Origin: Stenopsyche tienmushanensis
Taxonomy: Eukaryota; Arthropoda; Insecta; Trichoptera; Stenopsychidae
Length of the DNA stretch: 64,000 bases
Direction: 5' to 3'
Assembly (NCBI GenBank): GCA_008973525.1
Contig: WACJ01000058.1
Coordinates: forward strand, 186,001-250,000
Every line of letters begins with the position of its first letter. The stretch's first letter is position 1. Of this stretch, positions 10,801 through 23,852 are shown piece after piece. A program made the translations under genes and the position numbers. Below the pieces are notes generated by a model. It was not told the origin of the DNA, searched no databases, and saw only the letters and a list, made by a program, of their open reading frames with translations.

Positions 10801-12185
10801 TATGTTACTTATATATTACTTCAATTATTCTATAAGTTATTTCATACCTTCAAGAAGTAACCGGCAGATTTTTCTCTGTTTATAATTATATTAGCCAATT
10901 ATGATTCTTAGGGGTTAATTTTTCGTCTCGTCACAATTCAAATAATTTGTGAATCAGATTTAATCCTTATTGTTTCAAACTATCAAAATAAACAATGAGG
11001 TATTTAAAACAAGCGTACACTTAATTATCGTATTAGATTGTCCAGCTAGAAATACAAAGAACATCTCATAATTTTTTAGTCATAAATAAATCGAAAATGT
11101 TTGAAAATGTCTGAAAATTAAAAGACTTTTACTGCATTATATGAAAGTTCGAGGAGAAATCGCGTTGGCAGATCTTTCAATCTGTCAAGATAAATTAAGG
11201 TTGATTAATAAGATATTTTTAATTAAAAAAATATCTTTTGATGAAAGAAAATTCAAAAGGAAATAAGAAAAGAAGTTAGCCCCTTATCCTGCAATACTTA
11301 TTACAGAGTTTTTAAAAATTGAAAAATCCAGCAATGCTGAAAACCTATAATTGATCTTGAAAGAAAGTTCAATAAATAGTATTATATTATAGATACTAGT
11401 GATAATATTGATGTAATTGTATATTTTTTTAATATAGAATTTACATATTTAAGCATACAATCTTCAGCCTCAATATGCATAATGTAGTCAATTTTATCAA
11501 ACTTATAACAATATTTGCTAATTTAAACGCCACCAGGGTTAAATAAATTATGAATGATCTCGTAATTTTAGACATCCATTTAATCCCTAACAACATTATG
11601 CAGTCATCAAAATACATTCATTTCCGATGTTTTAAACGTACACATAGAAGCTTTATATTCTATGTAACTGTATTCTTTCGATAAATCTGCCATCGTGCTA
11701 TATTTATTGTTCGTAATTTATATACTTTTAAACATTTCAGCGAGTTAATAAATATTCCTATAATTACTATTTTTATGTATAGAGCTGGTGAGTCAATTGA
11801 CCGACTTGGGTTTTGCGTCTCTGCGAATTTCCAAGATGGTAGTTTTCGCAATTTAATCATATCGTTTATGGTCTTTAGCAAAACAAAGATGGGTTCTTCG
11901 GGATAACATATGTATTTATGGATTCAATCTGTATCCTGTATAAAGCAGATGCTAATCTCTGAACTTGATTCCATGGTTCATAATGTGCCCTGTCTCGTGT
12001 TTATAACGCGTGAAAGATCAGTTGGGCCCTAGTTTACCGACCGAATTAATCTAGTACTTCATTAAAGTAGCAAATTGTGCTCTTGAAATGTAAATGGCAA
12101 ATGTAATCTGGCATGATTTGATTTTAAATTCAAAATTGAGAGATTTTTCTTACTTCCTATTGCTATATTTAGTTTATATCATCTA
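10801..12185. other. AT-rich DNA, nothing recognised
   Basis: Only short low-complexity frames, with no repeat family recognised. Confidence 0.5.
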
Positions 12186-12565
12186 CTAGCGATTACCCGG
12201 AATGTGTTTCAATGCCACAAAAAAGAAGAACGATCGACAGTTATAGTGCTTTATTTACCTTAGTAACCACCAGACCAATATGCGCCAACATAGTGCATAC
12301 GCTAAACGTCTCGCATAACAAATTGTGTTCACAAACAATATTTTTACTATACCTATATTATTTAAAAAAGTGTAAACAATAAGTTAGCAAAATTTTATTG
12401 TAGTCGAATAAACGGTATGGCAGCGCATAAAATACGAACAAACAAATTTTAATTTTTGTACCGCGCAATCCTTAATATTAAGTGGACAAAGTTTTATTGT
12501 AATCTGATGAACGGTATGACAGCGCATTACAAGCAAAGAGAGATTAATTTTTATATAATAGAAGA
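12186..12565 (-). mobile_element. Complete non-autonomous Helitron with duplicated 5' end
   Basis: Read on the minus strand it starts with TC (12565-12564), preceded by A and followed by TTCTATTATATAAAAATT. It ends with CATTCCGGGTAATCGCTAG directly before T, the CTAG|T end of Helitrons with a short CCGGGT-type 3' hairpin region. The A|TC...CTAG|T insertion signature is intact and there are no inverted repeats. The 5' part is present twice (12481-12559 and 12383-12458; both contain ACGGTATG.CAGCGCAT and an ATTTTATTGTA-like motif), which suggests that two elements were merged. It is about 380 bp and non-coding. Related fragments occur at 21.0, 23.6, 42.5 and 60.2 kb. Confidence 0.8.
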
Positions 12566-13383
12566 TTATATTTATCTTATATACACAAACCTAAAACCAT
12601 ATTATTTTTATTGAGGCTTTGGTTTTCTGTGAATTTCTTAAACTATTTTCTTGCACAGTTGAATTATTAAACGATTTATTGTTTTCTTTAAATTCTAACT
12701 TTAAAATATAGACGATAAATCTAATAAATGATATACAGAACGCTGCTCATTTCGAAGAACATATGGCCGAAGATCATACATAATCACTTGAGTGCTATAA
12801 ATATGCCCATCACTTGATTTACACGATTTTTAACTTAAATCGTTTTGAATGAAATATTTGGTGTTTTTTGTCGCATAATATGGCTTTTACAGTGAGTAAA
12901 ACATTTCTTTAAATATTCTAGACTAAATTTCTCCAAACTGATATTATATTTACATCAATTTATCTTTTGACTATGCTGAATTATTTAATATTCAAAACCG
13001 ACATACGAATTCTGACATTTGAAAGAATCAATTAAAACTCTTTGCTACGTGAAAATTTTACTGTTACTAATGCAGAATAGAATGCATTACGATTTCCAAT
13101 TGGGAATAAAGGAATGAATTAAAGATTCACTTTAAACTCCAACCCTATCTAGAGCTCTTTATCAAGTAGTTTTCTAAAGCTTTATCTAAAATTCTTTGAG
13201 TTCCGCTTCACTGTAGTTTTATACTCGCACATCTGTTTACTAGAAGATTTAAACTTTTCAAAGAAAATAAAATCGTATCAAAGCATTAAAGCTTTCTTCA
13301 TTTTTGTATTTTATTTTATTTTGTACGTAAATAAGGCACCCATTTCAACAAAGCTAATTTTTGTTTCAGTCAAACATATAATA
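12566..13383. other. AT-rich DNA, nothing recognised
   Basis: No coding frame or repeat family recognised. Confidence 0.5.
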
Positions 13384-13500
13384 TTAACCCCTTAAGTCGA
13401 TATGACGTATATATCCGTCAAGACCAAAGTCCATGCAAAATGGATATGACGAATATATCCGCATTGTGAAAGTTAAGCAAACCTCAATGGAAAATGAAGG
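13384..13500 (+). repeat. piggyBac-like terminus
   Basis: TTAACCCCTTAAGTCGATAT at 13384 has the TTAA target and C-rich start of piggyBac-type ends. It is followed by two near-copies of GATATGACG.ATATATCCG, in the second of which the motif begins GGATATGACG. The partner end was not found. Confidence 0.4.
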
Positions 13501-15396
13501 ATATGTCTGATTGCAGTGTTGTTTACGTTAAATGTAAGAATGATTCGAACTTGATCAGTATCAGCTATCTATCAAAACAGCTCTGGTTTTAAATCTACCA
13601 GATACTTTTAATCGTTTTTTTAATAACCACTTACCATGAATCGATCCATTTACATGACAATATAAAAATAAATATCTTGCCCTAATTTTGCGACTTTTAA
13701 GCATTATATAGCTAATAAAACCTGTCTGAATCCATCATTGATCATATGTGCCTAACTCATCTTAAACTCATAAAAGAGCGCGTTTCCGCAAAGAATGGCC
13801 TGCTCTCTTTGTTCTATAATTTTAGTATTAAAAAAACCTGTTATCCAAAGATTTACGCTCTCGCTTACTATTAAGCCCAAATATTAGTATTACTGTATAA
13901 ACAAAAAAGCGGGTACTCAGATAAAATGTAATGATCTTATCTGGCATCAAAGTATATACAAGTGACGTATATATTAAAAAAGATAATGGCACTAACTAAT
14001 GATTCAACAATTTCACCGATTGGCCATTCTCCAGCAGACTATTTTATCTTGCATGGCATCCGCGTTATCTTTTTGCAAACACCTTAAACAATAGTTTTAT
14101 GCATCAGCTAAAACCATTAAAGTAGTTTGGGCAATTTTATAGCATCGGAAGTTTGGCACGATTTTTAATATATTTTTGGGGGCGTAAAAATGAGCTACGA
14201 GCAGATATTTTATGATGCAAGTCGAAAATTGTTTATTCGATCAGATATTCTTTCAGCAGCTGGACTTTGGTGTTTAGTATTGCGTCGGAAATGTTTGCTT
14301 ACTTATTGCAGACCATGGCTCATAAAAATGCTATAAATTCTAGCTAAAAAAATGATTTCGAGCCATTGAAATGTTGTCGAATTTCCATCACAAATCAATA
14401 TAATTAGATTCGAATCTGATTAAAAAAAATACGCAGCAAAATCAACAAAATAGCAATATCGCACACAAGCGAAAGAGTTGTATCTCGAAAAGTGGGCGAT
14501 TAAGTTTATTTATCATACATGTTTCATATTAAGCTCTTGGCTGAAATTCTCACTTGTGTTGTTTCAGCATGATTACAATTTAATGCTAGAGTTGTAAACA
14601 GTTTAAATTACAATAAAATAAATATTATAAAACTCAAATAATTATTTTTTGTCTGCAAAAATAGCAGTGAATCTCGAACTTGCTGTAAATGTATCGCTTC
14701 AACGATTTTAGATGTTAGTTAATATTTCAACATATCTGACATTTAAACAAAGAGCCCTGTTCGATGCAATGAATACATTCATTAAATTTTTCTTAGAATT
14801 TGTCTTAATATAGGAATTAATATCAAGAGCAATACAATAAGATTTGAATTTCTTGAACGAACCCTCCCTTAACAACGACTCTTATATTTGTTCCATCAAT
14901 TTTAATTTATTGCGCATTCATGTGCTATTTCGATACACAATTTCTTTAATAATTTACGTAATGATAAATTTAAATTGATACTGTACCAAATATTCTTGTA
15001 TACTTTCAATCTGAATCTGTCTTTATATAATTAACACATTTCTATCAGGGAACCGCCGCACATCATTTTTTTAAGATTATTTACAGTATGCAAAAAATGA
15101 AGATTTCGTGCAAAACATATCTGCATATAACATAAATCGCTTTAAAAAATTACTAATCATGCATACCACAACCAATAAGATCGATAATTAATATCAGCTG
15201 AACACATTTTTTAAACTAAACATAAGTTTAAATTATTTTTTGACAAGTTCCTAACTAGTCTAGATATTAATTTGTGATTTTAGCAACTCGTGTCTATCTA
15301 CATAAAATAGGTATTTTTTATGTTTTATTATTCACACCTAAGTTGATACAAGTATATGGTCAAACCGCAGTGACATGTTATGGGAGTGGACGGATA
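13501..15396. other. AT-rich DNA, nothing recognised
   Basis: No gene or clear repeat recognised in about 1.9 kb. Confidence 0.5.
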
Positions 15397-16745
15397 CTAA
15401 AAATAGTATCCGTTCAAGGCGCATTTGGTTTCGAAACTATGGCAGAAGGCCTTAAACGATGAAAAGGCACCGGGGCTGGCCATCAAGTCTCTGTGGCCAA
15501 GGGGTCCAGAAATAAGACCGCAAAACAGCCGTGTCCGGTAAAGAGTGGGAAGTCCAGCGATCGGGTTTGAACCATTTTGGCTTGAGGCGAGATGAGACTG
15601 AGCTAAAAAAATTCCGCATGTAACCACCGTGAGGCGACTCAGACCAACTGCGTTTCCAATCCACCATTGCTGCGTTTCTAGCCCACCTTTTGGTGGCAAT
15701 AGGATCCGTAAGAATTCCATCTGCTCCCTTAGCTGATAGAGTGGAGTCACCAACTTTAATTATTCTATGTTCTTTTTTAATGTGTCTTACTGCCTTTATT
15801 TGCACTTTCAGGTCTAGTGGCATGAACCCTGCAAGAACAGGGAGGCTGTCTTTAGCAGTTGTTCTGTACGCTACAATGATTCTTAGTATTTTCCAAGCTT
15901 GTCCACCCATACTCCTGCTCCGTACGTGGCAATACTTTCGTAGATGACTTCATAGGCAATCCTGAAGTGTCTGGCCCCAAAACCCCAATCAGCGCCCGCC
16001 AGTCTGGACATTTTGCTAAAAGCCTTGGCCGCTTTCCCAGTTGCAATTTTAATTTTTTCTCTAAATCTGCATCCCTCAGAGATTGTTACGCCAAGGTAGA
16101 CGACGTTTTTATCGAAAACTATACGGTCTTCAGCCAGCCAAATTCGAGGATAACGCATGAATTTGCCGTTGAGCAAAACTGCTTTTGATTTTGACGCTGC
16201 TTTGAGTTTATTAGTCTTACTCTATGTCCAAGTATCATTAAGGCTGTATTTGTTCTTTCTTCCAGTTCTGATCTTGAATCCCCGCATGTTGTGAGAGTAA
16301 GGTCATTGGCATGTGCTGTTAAGTAAGCAATCCTGCAGGAGTACCAAGTCAAGGGCACCATCAAGCAAGATGTTCCAAAGCATAGGCCCCAGAATAAATC
16401 CCTGTGGACATCACATCATCAGAGAGCGAGTGATAAGCTCACCTCCGGTCAGTGTAAAAACCATCCAATTGTCAAGTTAGCTTCGTATTAACTTAATTAT
16501 GCTATTAGGGCTCTTTTAGTTACCCATTTTGACGATATTCATTGCCCATCATGCATTGTCAAAAGCTCCCGAGAAATCCAACAGAAGCGCAATCGCATCG
16601 CGTTTGGTGGTTAATTCTGTGATAGATAGCACACTAGAGATGGCATCAGACCTGGCAAGTGTGGACTTCCCAGGTCTGAAGCCAAACTATTTTCTGGATA
16701 GTGGACAGTCTCTCTCAAGAGCAGTATTCATCCTATACGCTATAG
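15397..16745 (-). mobile_element. R1-clade LINE reverse transcriptase remnant, copy 1
   Basis: On the minus strand, in order and with frame breaks: FGFRPGKST (about 16690), then LLDFSGAFDNA, the domain-A motif (about 16560); CPQGFILGPMLWNILLDG (about 16390); HANDLTLTTCGDSRSELEER at the YADD position (about 16310, the motif degraded to HAND); NVVYLGVTISEGCRFREKI (about 16100); AYRTTAKDSLPVLAGFMPLD (about 15860); and the C-terminal LRSYFWTPWPQRLDGQPRC (about 15480). This order matches R1-group non-LTR elements from mid-RT to just before the C-terminal zinc knuckle. There are several stops and shifts, so it is a pseudogene. The R1 clade is arthropod-typical. Confidence 0.75.
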
Positions 16746-18689
16746 TTTGTTTTTTTTCGGGAGTTTTTCTAGTGTGGGAAGCAACGCCTATAAAATAGGT
16801 AAAGTGAAATATTCAATAAAATTAATGATGTAATGATATCTTTCCTATGACAATAACCAGTCCATATTAAACGGTAAAAAGACCTCCCCGCATAAAACGT
16901 GTCAAATGTCAAAATTAATTGATTTTTGAAGCCAATTACTAAATATTTTATTGAATGATATCGTATACAAATAATACGTTTATCTATAAAATACAACATT
17001 AATCTGAAAACATCCAAGAAGCCATTATTGATCTCTTGCGTATTGAAGTAGATATCGGATCTGACCAAGCACTTTTTCGTCAGCATTTTGATTACATTTG
17101 AAGTTGAAACGAACTTGAATAGTTCAAGGAAGACGTGATGTCCTTTTTTCAAAGGAAAGCTCTATCGAATTACCAAATCAGGGGGAGCTTAGCAAAGCGT
17201 AAAAGACTTGGATGTCGCTCAAACGTTTTTTAGCACGTATTTTAGATCTTAAGAGTGTTGAAATGGATCTGTAACTAATTCACTGACACGTTCAAAATAT
17301 TTAGGAAATATATATGTAGGTACGATAAAGCAGTCTTAAAGTACGATTTTAAATTTGTATCCAGAGTTTCAGACCATTAATATAAAACCGAAGAGTTTGC
17401 GCTTTAGGGCACTCATTGCTCCCTAGAGTTGGTTCATAGTTTAAGAAACTAATAGATCGATAGTCACTTTGAGTTACTTAAAAAGTCAATGTATACTGTA
17501 TGCTTTTTGTTGTTTTTTATTTATTCACGATACTCAATGCTTTAAAAGTGTTGAGTGTGTGTTAAAAGTTAGAAGTGTGTGTGCAAATTTAAAAACTGCT
17601 TAATTGGCTGTTTATGAAATCATTGCCATTCGCTAAATTAATATTATTTTAACATTTAAATTTAAGTTAACAAAAAATGGACATAAATCATTTTACTTTT
17701 ACTTATCAACAAAATAAACTTTTGATTAGAAAAGTTATTCTAATTAAACTATAAAACAAAAAGGAGAATGTATTGAAAAACAGTTACCTAAAGCCAGAAA
17801 TGCTCAGTAATTATTTCGTTTCTCGATTAAAAATACGAAAACTTAGTTTCAAATGTTTGTCTGTTTTAAAATGTAGTTGAAAAACCAATTTTCGATTAAT
17901 GAGTGAAAAAAGTAGCAAAGCCCAACTTCAAATTCATACGTTCAGTATTTGTTTACTCCTACGGCTATGTTTTCACGATTGAGTATTTAATTCAAGTTTC
18001 AGAACTATTTACCTTTTTGTTACTCTACAGATAAAATTAGTGCATTGTCACAAAACTTTCTACTATGAATGATCATATAAAATAACTAATTTCTAAGAAA
18101 ATTTCCTAAAACTCCTAAAAAAAACTCCCAATAAAAAGAGTTTCATAGTAAAAAGAGCCATTGAAACCCATGGTTTAAACATAATTTTATACATAAACAA
18201 CTTAATAAGTCATGGAAATTTATATTACCATTTAAAAGACTATTATCAATTCTTTAAGAAACTATACTATTTATATTATTTTCTAAACTCTGCGCATTTT
18301 ATATATTTATAATTCGTTTTTAAAGCACGATCTCTAACACTTCTTCTGATTCATAGTTACGATAAGCCAGCACGCTATATTGCTAAATATGATGCGCAAA
18401 TTTGCCAACTTATTAATGAGTTTCATAGTTTTCCTTAGTTAAACAAGGAAAATTTTCAATAAAATTAGAATATATATTCAATGCTGCATATTAAAACTTC
18501 TCCAAATATTTATAACACTTCAGCTTATAATTCAGGAAATAAATTTGTCTACATATCAATCGGATTTATTTTGGATCGCTTTCTGCAAATAATAAAAATA
18601 TAAATTGTTGATCTATTTTTCTGATTTTTTTATATCTTGTGATAAATTGGATCATTTTAAAAAGATAAATAGGAAAACTAAGGGATATC
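16746..18689. other. Unassigned DNA
   Basis: The minus-strand frame of 127 codons at 16769-17152 has no family signature and mixed composition; I could not support it as a gene. The rest is AT-rich with nothing recognised. Confidence 0.4.
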
Positions 18690-18930
18690 ATTTAATGGAC
18701 CAGACCGCAGTGCCATACAGTATCGAATGCCTTTTCGATGTCGAGTAGTACCATACCGGTACTTGCTCCCCATGCTCAAACACGCATTACATATTTTTGT
18801 CAACTGAATAATTATTTTAAATGATTTTTGATGACTGTATTGTCTATAGTGTCGAAACCTGGGGATTTCTTGCTTTTGAGTTGTCTGTTTAGCTGTATAA
18901 CTGCATTATTGAGTTCATGCAAACGCCTAA
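18690..18930 (-). mobile_element. Jockey-type LINE reverse transcriptase scrap
   Basis: The minus strand reads LNRQLKSKKSPGFDTIDNTV at about 18910-18850 and, after a frame break, VLLDIEKAFDTVWHCGLV at about 18760-18700. These are RT motifs of jockey-clade elements (K.APG.D.I and LD.EKAFD.VWH.GL). Only the N-terminal RT portion survives, with internal stops. This piece is too broken to appear as a long open frame. Confidence 0.6.
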
Positions 18931-20430
18931 CAAATGTTTTAGCACTATTATCGCTGTAAGAAATATTATTTTCAACCTTGATTGGCACCTTTATGACACA
19001 TCTGTACTATACCGTCATTATCCAAGTTTTACCACTTCTATATAAAATTTACCCTTTAAGAAAATAATCTTAAAACTGACAAACTTGCACTGCAACCCCA
19101 TCCTTCCATTTTCACAAAAACGCTTGCATTTTTCCATTATTTTTTTCCTTCTGCGTTACATTTCTTCTTCGCTGACTTTAGCATTGACAACATATAACAT
19201 AAAATATTTAACCTCTTTCACACTCTCAGTAAAGTAATCTTGCATAATCTGAAATCTGGGCATTAAGAGCCCCTAATCATTGATATATAATAGATGCACA
19301 TCAAATGTGTTAAAACTTTGTTTTAATTTGGTTTGTGTTGACTTAATACTAAGCAATTACACGCCATCAATATATTTTGAATGTATTGTTTACAGTACTT
19401 TATTACATTCAAAAAGATAATTGTTTTGCCTTTAGCCGAGATTTAATATATTTTGAAACTTTAAGCCATGTCAAATGATCCCAACAAGTCTCAATTCAAA
19501 GATCGGTTTACATCGACCACAAAACAGCAAATAGCAGTTTTATCAATGGGTTGTTCTTGGGCCAACAGACCGCAATTTGGGTTACTCCTAGGTCAATAAG
19601 AGCATTGTAGGCCCCATCTAGTCAATATTGGGTATTGACCTTGTTTATTGCGTTTCATCTGGCCAAATTACGATAATTGTACGGTTTTTACGGACGTTGA
19701 TCATATTGCAAAATTACTAACATTCCACAAACGATATTTTCGTGCAAATAATCAAGCTAAAAGTGGCGCTGGAAAGATATTCTTATTATGCTACCGTCGT
19801 AATGTTTCGTGAAGTATAAGGAAAATGCCTAAATGTAGTGGATACGTATTTTTAGAGTTTTTATTACTGACTAGTTTCTACAAAAATAAGCATGTGTGGG
19901 TGGAATTTAAATTCTTGCGATGTACTTTGTTGCAGAACAAAGTTAGCAGACTAATTTCAAACGCAATTAGCACGTCCTTCTGGTGAAGTTATAAGAGATA
20001 AGAATCACGTTTGTAAAATAATTCCGAGACTACGTTATCGGATTTGATTTTAATGAATGCATGAATTACAATTTTAAAACTGGATATACAGGGTGCTTGG
20101 CACATGAACCGATAACATATTTTTGGGGGCTAGGGGGAATTTTTTGCTACGTTTCACATATAGGCCCTATGTCCTAAATGTCAGGGTTGTTGAATTTTTT
20201 TTTTTTAATTCTAACTCATCATAACTTTTTAAACTGTAGTTGTAATAGCACAAAATAACTGTTTTTGTATTTCGAAATGTTTTTTTGATTGAAATAAATC
20301 ATTATTTTATGCAATTGGTTTAAAGAAAACTACTTGTGAGTTTCCAAAGTCACAAAAAGTGTGCAATCGAATGAGAAATGTTAACTTCTAAATTCTATAA
20401 ACAGAAAACTAATGACTATTTTGAACTTAG
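18931..20430. other. Unassigned DNA
   Basis: The sequence near 20088 (ATACAGGGTGCTTGGCACAT) and the block around 20140-20190 (CGTTTCACATATAGGCCCTA) recur in diverged form near 32.23 kb (CGTTTCACCCATAGACCCTA), indicating an unnamed dispersed repeat. No gene recognised. Confidence 0.4.
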
Positions 20431-20513
20431 TTTAGTTTTAAAAAGTCCTCTAGAATAATCTAGAGGACTTTTTAAAACTAAATAGAATAATCTAGAGGAC
20501 TTTTTAAACTAAG
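20431..20513. repeat. Perfect 24-bp hairpin with duplicated arm
   Basis: Arms 20431-20454 and 20459-20482 are perfect reverse complements (core AAAAAGTCCTCTAGA) with a 4-nt loop ATAA. The loop plus right arm is then repeated directly at about 20483-20513 (TAGAATAATCTAGAGGACTT). No terminator role is implied in this eukaryotic context. Confidence 0.85.
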
Positions 20514-21026
20514 AGTATAAACTCTTTCCAATGATATGTTACATGTCATACAAATTATTCAATAAGTCTATTATTCTATATCTTTTATCAAACTTTTAGA
20601 CGTTCCCTTTTAAAGAAACATTAATTATTTATAAATTAAAAAATCTACAGACTACGACAAAAAACTAAAAATTACAGTTGATTTATTCAACTTTACAGAT
20701 TCACAACTTCACAAGATATTCATAGAAATCGCCCTGTTATTTAAAATAAGTTGAACCTAAATATTTTCACTCAAATCAATCATTCGTTTGTGAATAAAAT
20801 TATTAGATCCAGATGGGTCTATCTAATGTGTCGGAAACAATTGTTATTAAAATTTTCAATTTAAATAACCAAATATGATAAAACAACAGTTGTGTAGAAT
20901 TACCATATTTATATATTCGGGATTATTTGACACCATATGGATGTATTTGGCGTATAAAAAATAAGTTTAAAGCAAAAATAAATTTTAAAATAATAATTTT
21001 TAAATTTTTAAAATGTAAATTTAAAA

Positions 21027-21163
21027 ATACACAAACAATATTTTTACTATGCCTATGTTATTTCCACAAGTATAAACTGTAAGTTGACAAAGTTTTATCG
21101 CAATCGGATGAACGTTATGGCAGCGCATCAAATACGAACAAACAAATAATTATTTTTATATAT
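21027..21163 (-). mobile_element. Helitron 5' fragment
   Basis: It shares ACAAACAATATTTTTACTAT, AACGTTATGGCAGCGCAT and ACGAACAAACAAAT with the complete Helitron at 12.2 kb, in the same orientation. Only the 5' half remains. Confidence 0.7.
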
Positions 21164-22246
21164 GTTTACATCTGCATTAAAAATGTTAATTGTTTTCACT
21201 TTTGGATCGTATGATATCCTAATTTACATCTGGCATTTTAAGCATTCAGACATACGACATATAGCAAATACTGCAATAATAATCTATTTATATTTTGAAA
21301 TAAATGAGAATTTAAAAAAAAAATCTTTAGAAGTCATGTATATGCATATACTCCAAATACGTTCCAAATATTATCGAACAATTTTTTTTTCAAAAAAAGT
21401 TCATATAGAAATTGTACATTTATTCTATTGCTTAAAATCAACTCAAAATATGAAATTCTGAAGATTGAAAAGTCTTGATTGCCTCGTGATTATTAATTCG
21501 ATATCGGCAACATTTTAATACATAAAACACCAATGTATAATGCCCACATCAAGATGGTGCTTAAATTGATTGCTTTTTTAAGGCGAGAAAATAAATTTAG
21601 TCTGAAGCTTGAGGGTCAAACAACCATCTTCTTTATGGCTGCTCTCGGGCTATAAGTAAAACTTACTATTATGCTAAATGGCCGATCTCGAAATTGGAAA
21701 AGTCGAATATTTATGTTGTTATTGAAAAGAAACCCACGCCGTCGATGGCTAAACTTTTAACCACAATCGCTTTAAGCAGTGCAAAGTTTACAGCATTACA
21801 TATGCGCCATCTGCTAATGCATCGGTATCGACCATTTATAGCATGACTATACAATTTTATGGGAACCCCCGGTTGCAATGCTGTTGGTAAAATACAGGAT
21901 ATTGCAGTTTACAAAAAGGACTAAGAGGATTGAAAGCATCAAAGGCTAAAAGCTTTGGTCATTTAATGTCCGTAAATTCATTTGTATATATCATCATATT
22001 CAGGTTTACAATCTTAATTTAATTATTCTTAACAAGGTAATCAAATGTTTAAAAGAATATTATGCTAATTTAAAAAAATCGTTCCGTAGTACAAAATCTA
22101 TAAGCGAATTATGAAATTATTATAATCTTAAATGCAAATAAAGGAACCGAAAAGTAATCATTTTCTTTAATTAAGGCCTATAAACATTAATTTTAAGGCC
22201 TATAAACAAATCAAAAATGTTGGTTGGTTCATAATTGTTACACACG
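21164..22246. other. AT-rich DNA, nothing recognised
   Basis: The 99-codon plus frame at 21162-21461 is low in complexity and has no signature. Confidence 0.4.
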
Positions 22247-22539
22247 TGTGTTATTTTAACAGCGCCATCTCTTGTGGCCCTGCGGAGATATTGCACCTTC
22301 GTACCGACCTATCTTCTGGGTATCTATCTGGGTACCTATCTATCTTGTGGGTGCACCGTTGCCGGTTGGGTAGTGACGCGCAGGAGGCGGGAGTCAGAAG
22401 AATCATCGGTTAGCCTTGGCTGGGAGGTCGTCCTTCCTGCAGCCAGATCTCTCTCTCGTGTGGAATAAATAGTTATTTAGATAAGAGAGTCTTTCTATTC
22501 GACGCCTATCTATTCCCATCCATTCGTCCGGCAACATCA
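22247..22539 (+). repeat. LTR-like dispersed repeat, copy 2
   Basis: Begins TGTGTTATTTTAACAGCG and ends CAACATCA, about 290 bp. It shares CATCTCTTGTGGCCCTGCGG, TAGTGACGCGCAGGAGGCGG, CAGCCAGATCTCTCTCTCGT and GTGGAATAAATAGTTATTTA with the copies at 2.38 and 28.31 kb. It carries a small local duplication (GGTATCTATCTG / GGTACCTATCTA, about 22318-22340). The AATAAA suits an LTR. No adjacent internal retroviral-type sequence was seen. Confidence 0.6.
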
Positions 22540-22642
22540 AAGCATAATAGAAGAACGGACCCGTGCACTAGCGCGGCCATCCAGACAAGCACAAACATGT
22601 TTTTTTTAATTTGTAACATATATATGCATTTAAACAGTGTCG

Positions 22643-22900
22643 TTAACCATTTGCACTCGAGGGGTGATTCTCACTCACCCTATGATTTTATGCCGCAACT
22701 CGAGAGGCGACTCTCGCTCATCACTCGGCTTGATGCAGAAACTCGATGCACGGCAATTACTATTTACGTTTAGTTCCTTTGAAGCGCTCTTTTGTATAAT
22801 CTTATGAAGTGTAACATGACACCGCTCCAAATAGCTAAGATTTTCAATAAGATAATAAGATTCCCCCTTCAATAAGATTTTCTTATCTGAAATCAGTGCA
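22643..22900 (+). repeat. piggyBac-like terminus
   Basis: TTAACCATTTGCACTCGAGG at 22643 is followed by two related subterminal units (CTCGAGGGGTGATTCTCACT and CTCGAGAGGCGACTCTCGCT), the architecture of piggyBac-type ends. The far end was not identified. The 65-codon minus frame across it is a shadow. Confidence 0.5.
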
Positions 22901-23639
22901 ATTATCTTGACAGTCGTGGCAGAAAGGCTACTAAGTTTTTAATCCCTATAAACATCGAACAGGAGTTAGAAGGATTGCATAGTCTGTTCCCAAAAAAACA
23001 AAGCCGGCAAAAATATAAAATCACATATTATTGTAAAACTTGCCCCGAAAAGTCAGGCATGCATCTTGACAATTGTTTTATGAAATATCGCACACAGTAA
23101 AATTACAAAGACTAATATTTAAGAAATTATATTCATAAATGTATAAATATATATATAAAACGTTAAAATATAAAAGTTCTATACATTAATTCTAATACAT
23201 TAATGTTACCCATGGCGGCACCTCTGCCTCAGTTCCCGCTAACGTTAGCACTAGATGGTCAAGAAAAAAATTAAATTGGTCAAGGTCTTCATTATGGTTC
23301 ATAGAAAGAGTACACTTACGATATCGGGAAAGCTAGCAGGAAGAACACGTCTTCCCGCAGCCAAAGCTCTCTATGAACCCTTGTCTTCTCCTCTGCGTAT
23401 CAGCATTTCTCTTTGCGCACGCGCAGAAGGGAATTAAATAACCGCTGTTTATCCTTTGAACGACGCCTGTGATAGTTTAACAATAATATCGTGCAAGGGT
23501 GCAATTTCCCTACCGCTACACTACTTTTACGAATCATCGAAGACCGACGGGCGCTCTTTCTTTTGTGAGTGGAACTCAAGCGACGTATTGCGCGCGCATT
23601 CTTCTTCTTCCCGTCCCCGTGACCCCGCTTCACTTCACT
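22901..23639. other. Unassigned DNA
   Basis: A GC-richer patch at 23210-23640 shows several overlapping short frames on both strands, none with a family signature. Confidence 0.35.
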
Positions 23640-23852
23640 AGACCAATATGCGCCAACATGGTGCATCCGTTAAACGTTTTGCAAAACAAATTCCGCACAC
23701 AAACAAGGTTTGTGCCAATTTAAAAACATTCTTGGATACACGCCCAATAACTCAATAAAGTTTCATTGCAATCGGTTGAATGTGTATAAATGTATAGTCC
23801 ACAAGCAAATTAACTTATAAACAAACATTCATTTTTTTACGTATATATAGTG
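23640..23852 (-). mobile_element. Helitron fragment (diverged)
   Basis: GACCAATATGCGCCAACATG and the following CGTTAAACGTTTTGCAAAAC match the interior of the 12.2-kb Helitron (ACCAATATGCGCCAACATAG). It then continues to a 5'-end-like AACAAACATTCATTTTTTTA. No 3' CTAG end is present. Confidence 0.6.

Noticed and set aside
16769..17152. 127-codon minus-strand frame next to the LINE
   Set aside because: No recognisable motif, and the opposite strand is partly open as well. It could be LINE flank; not enough to call a gene.
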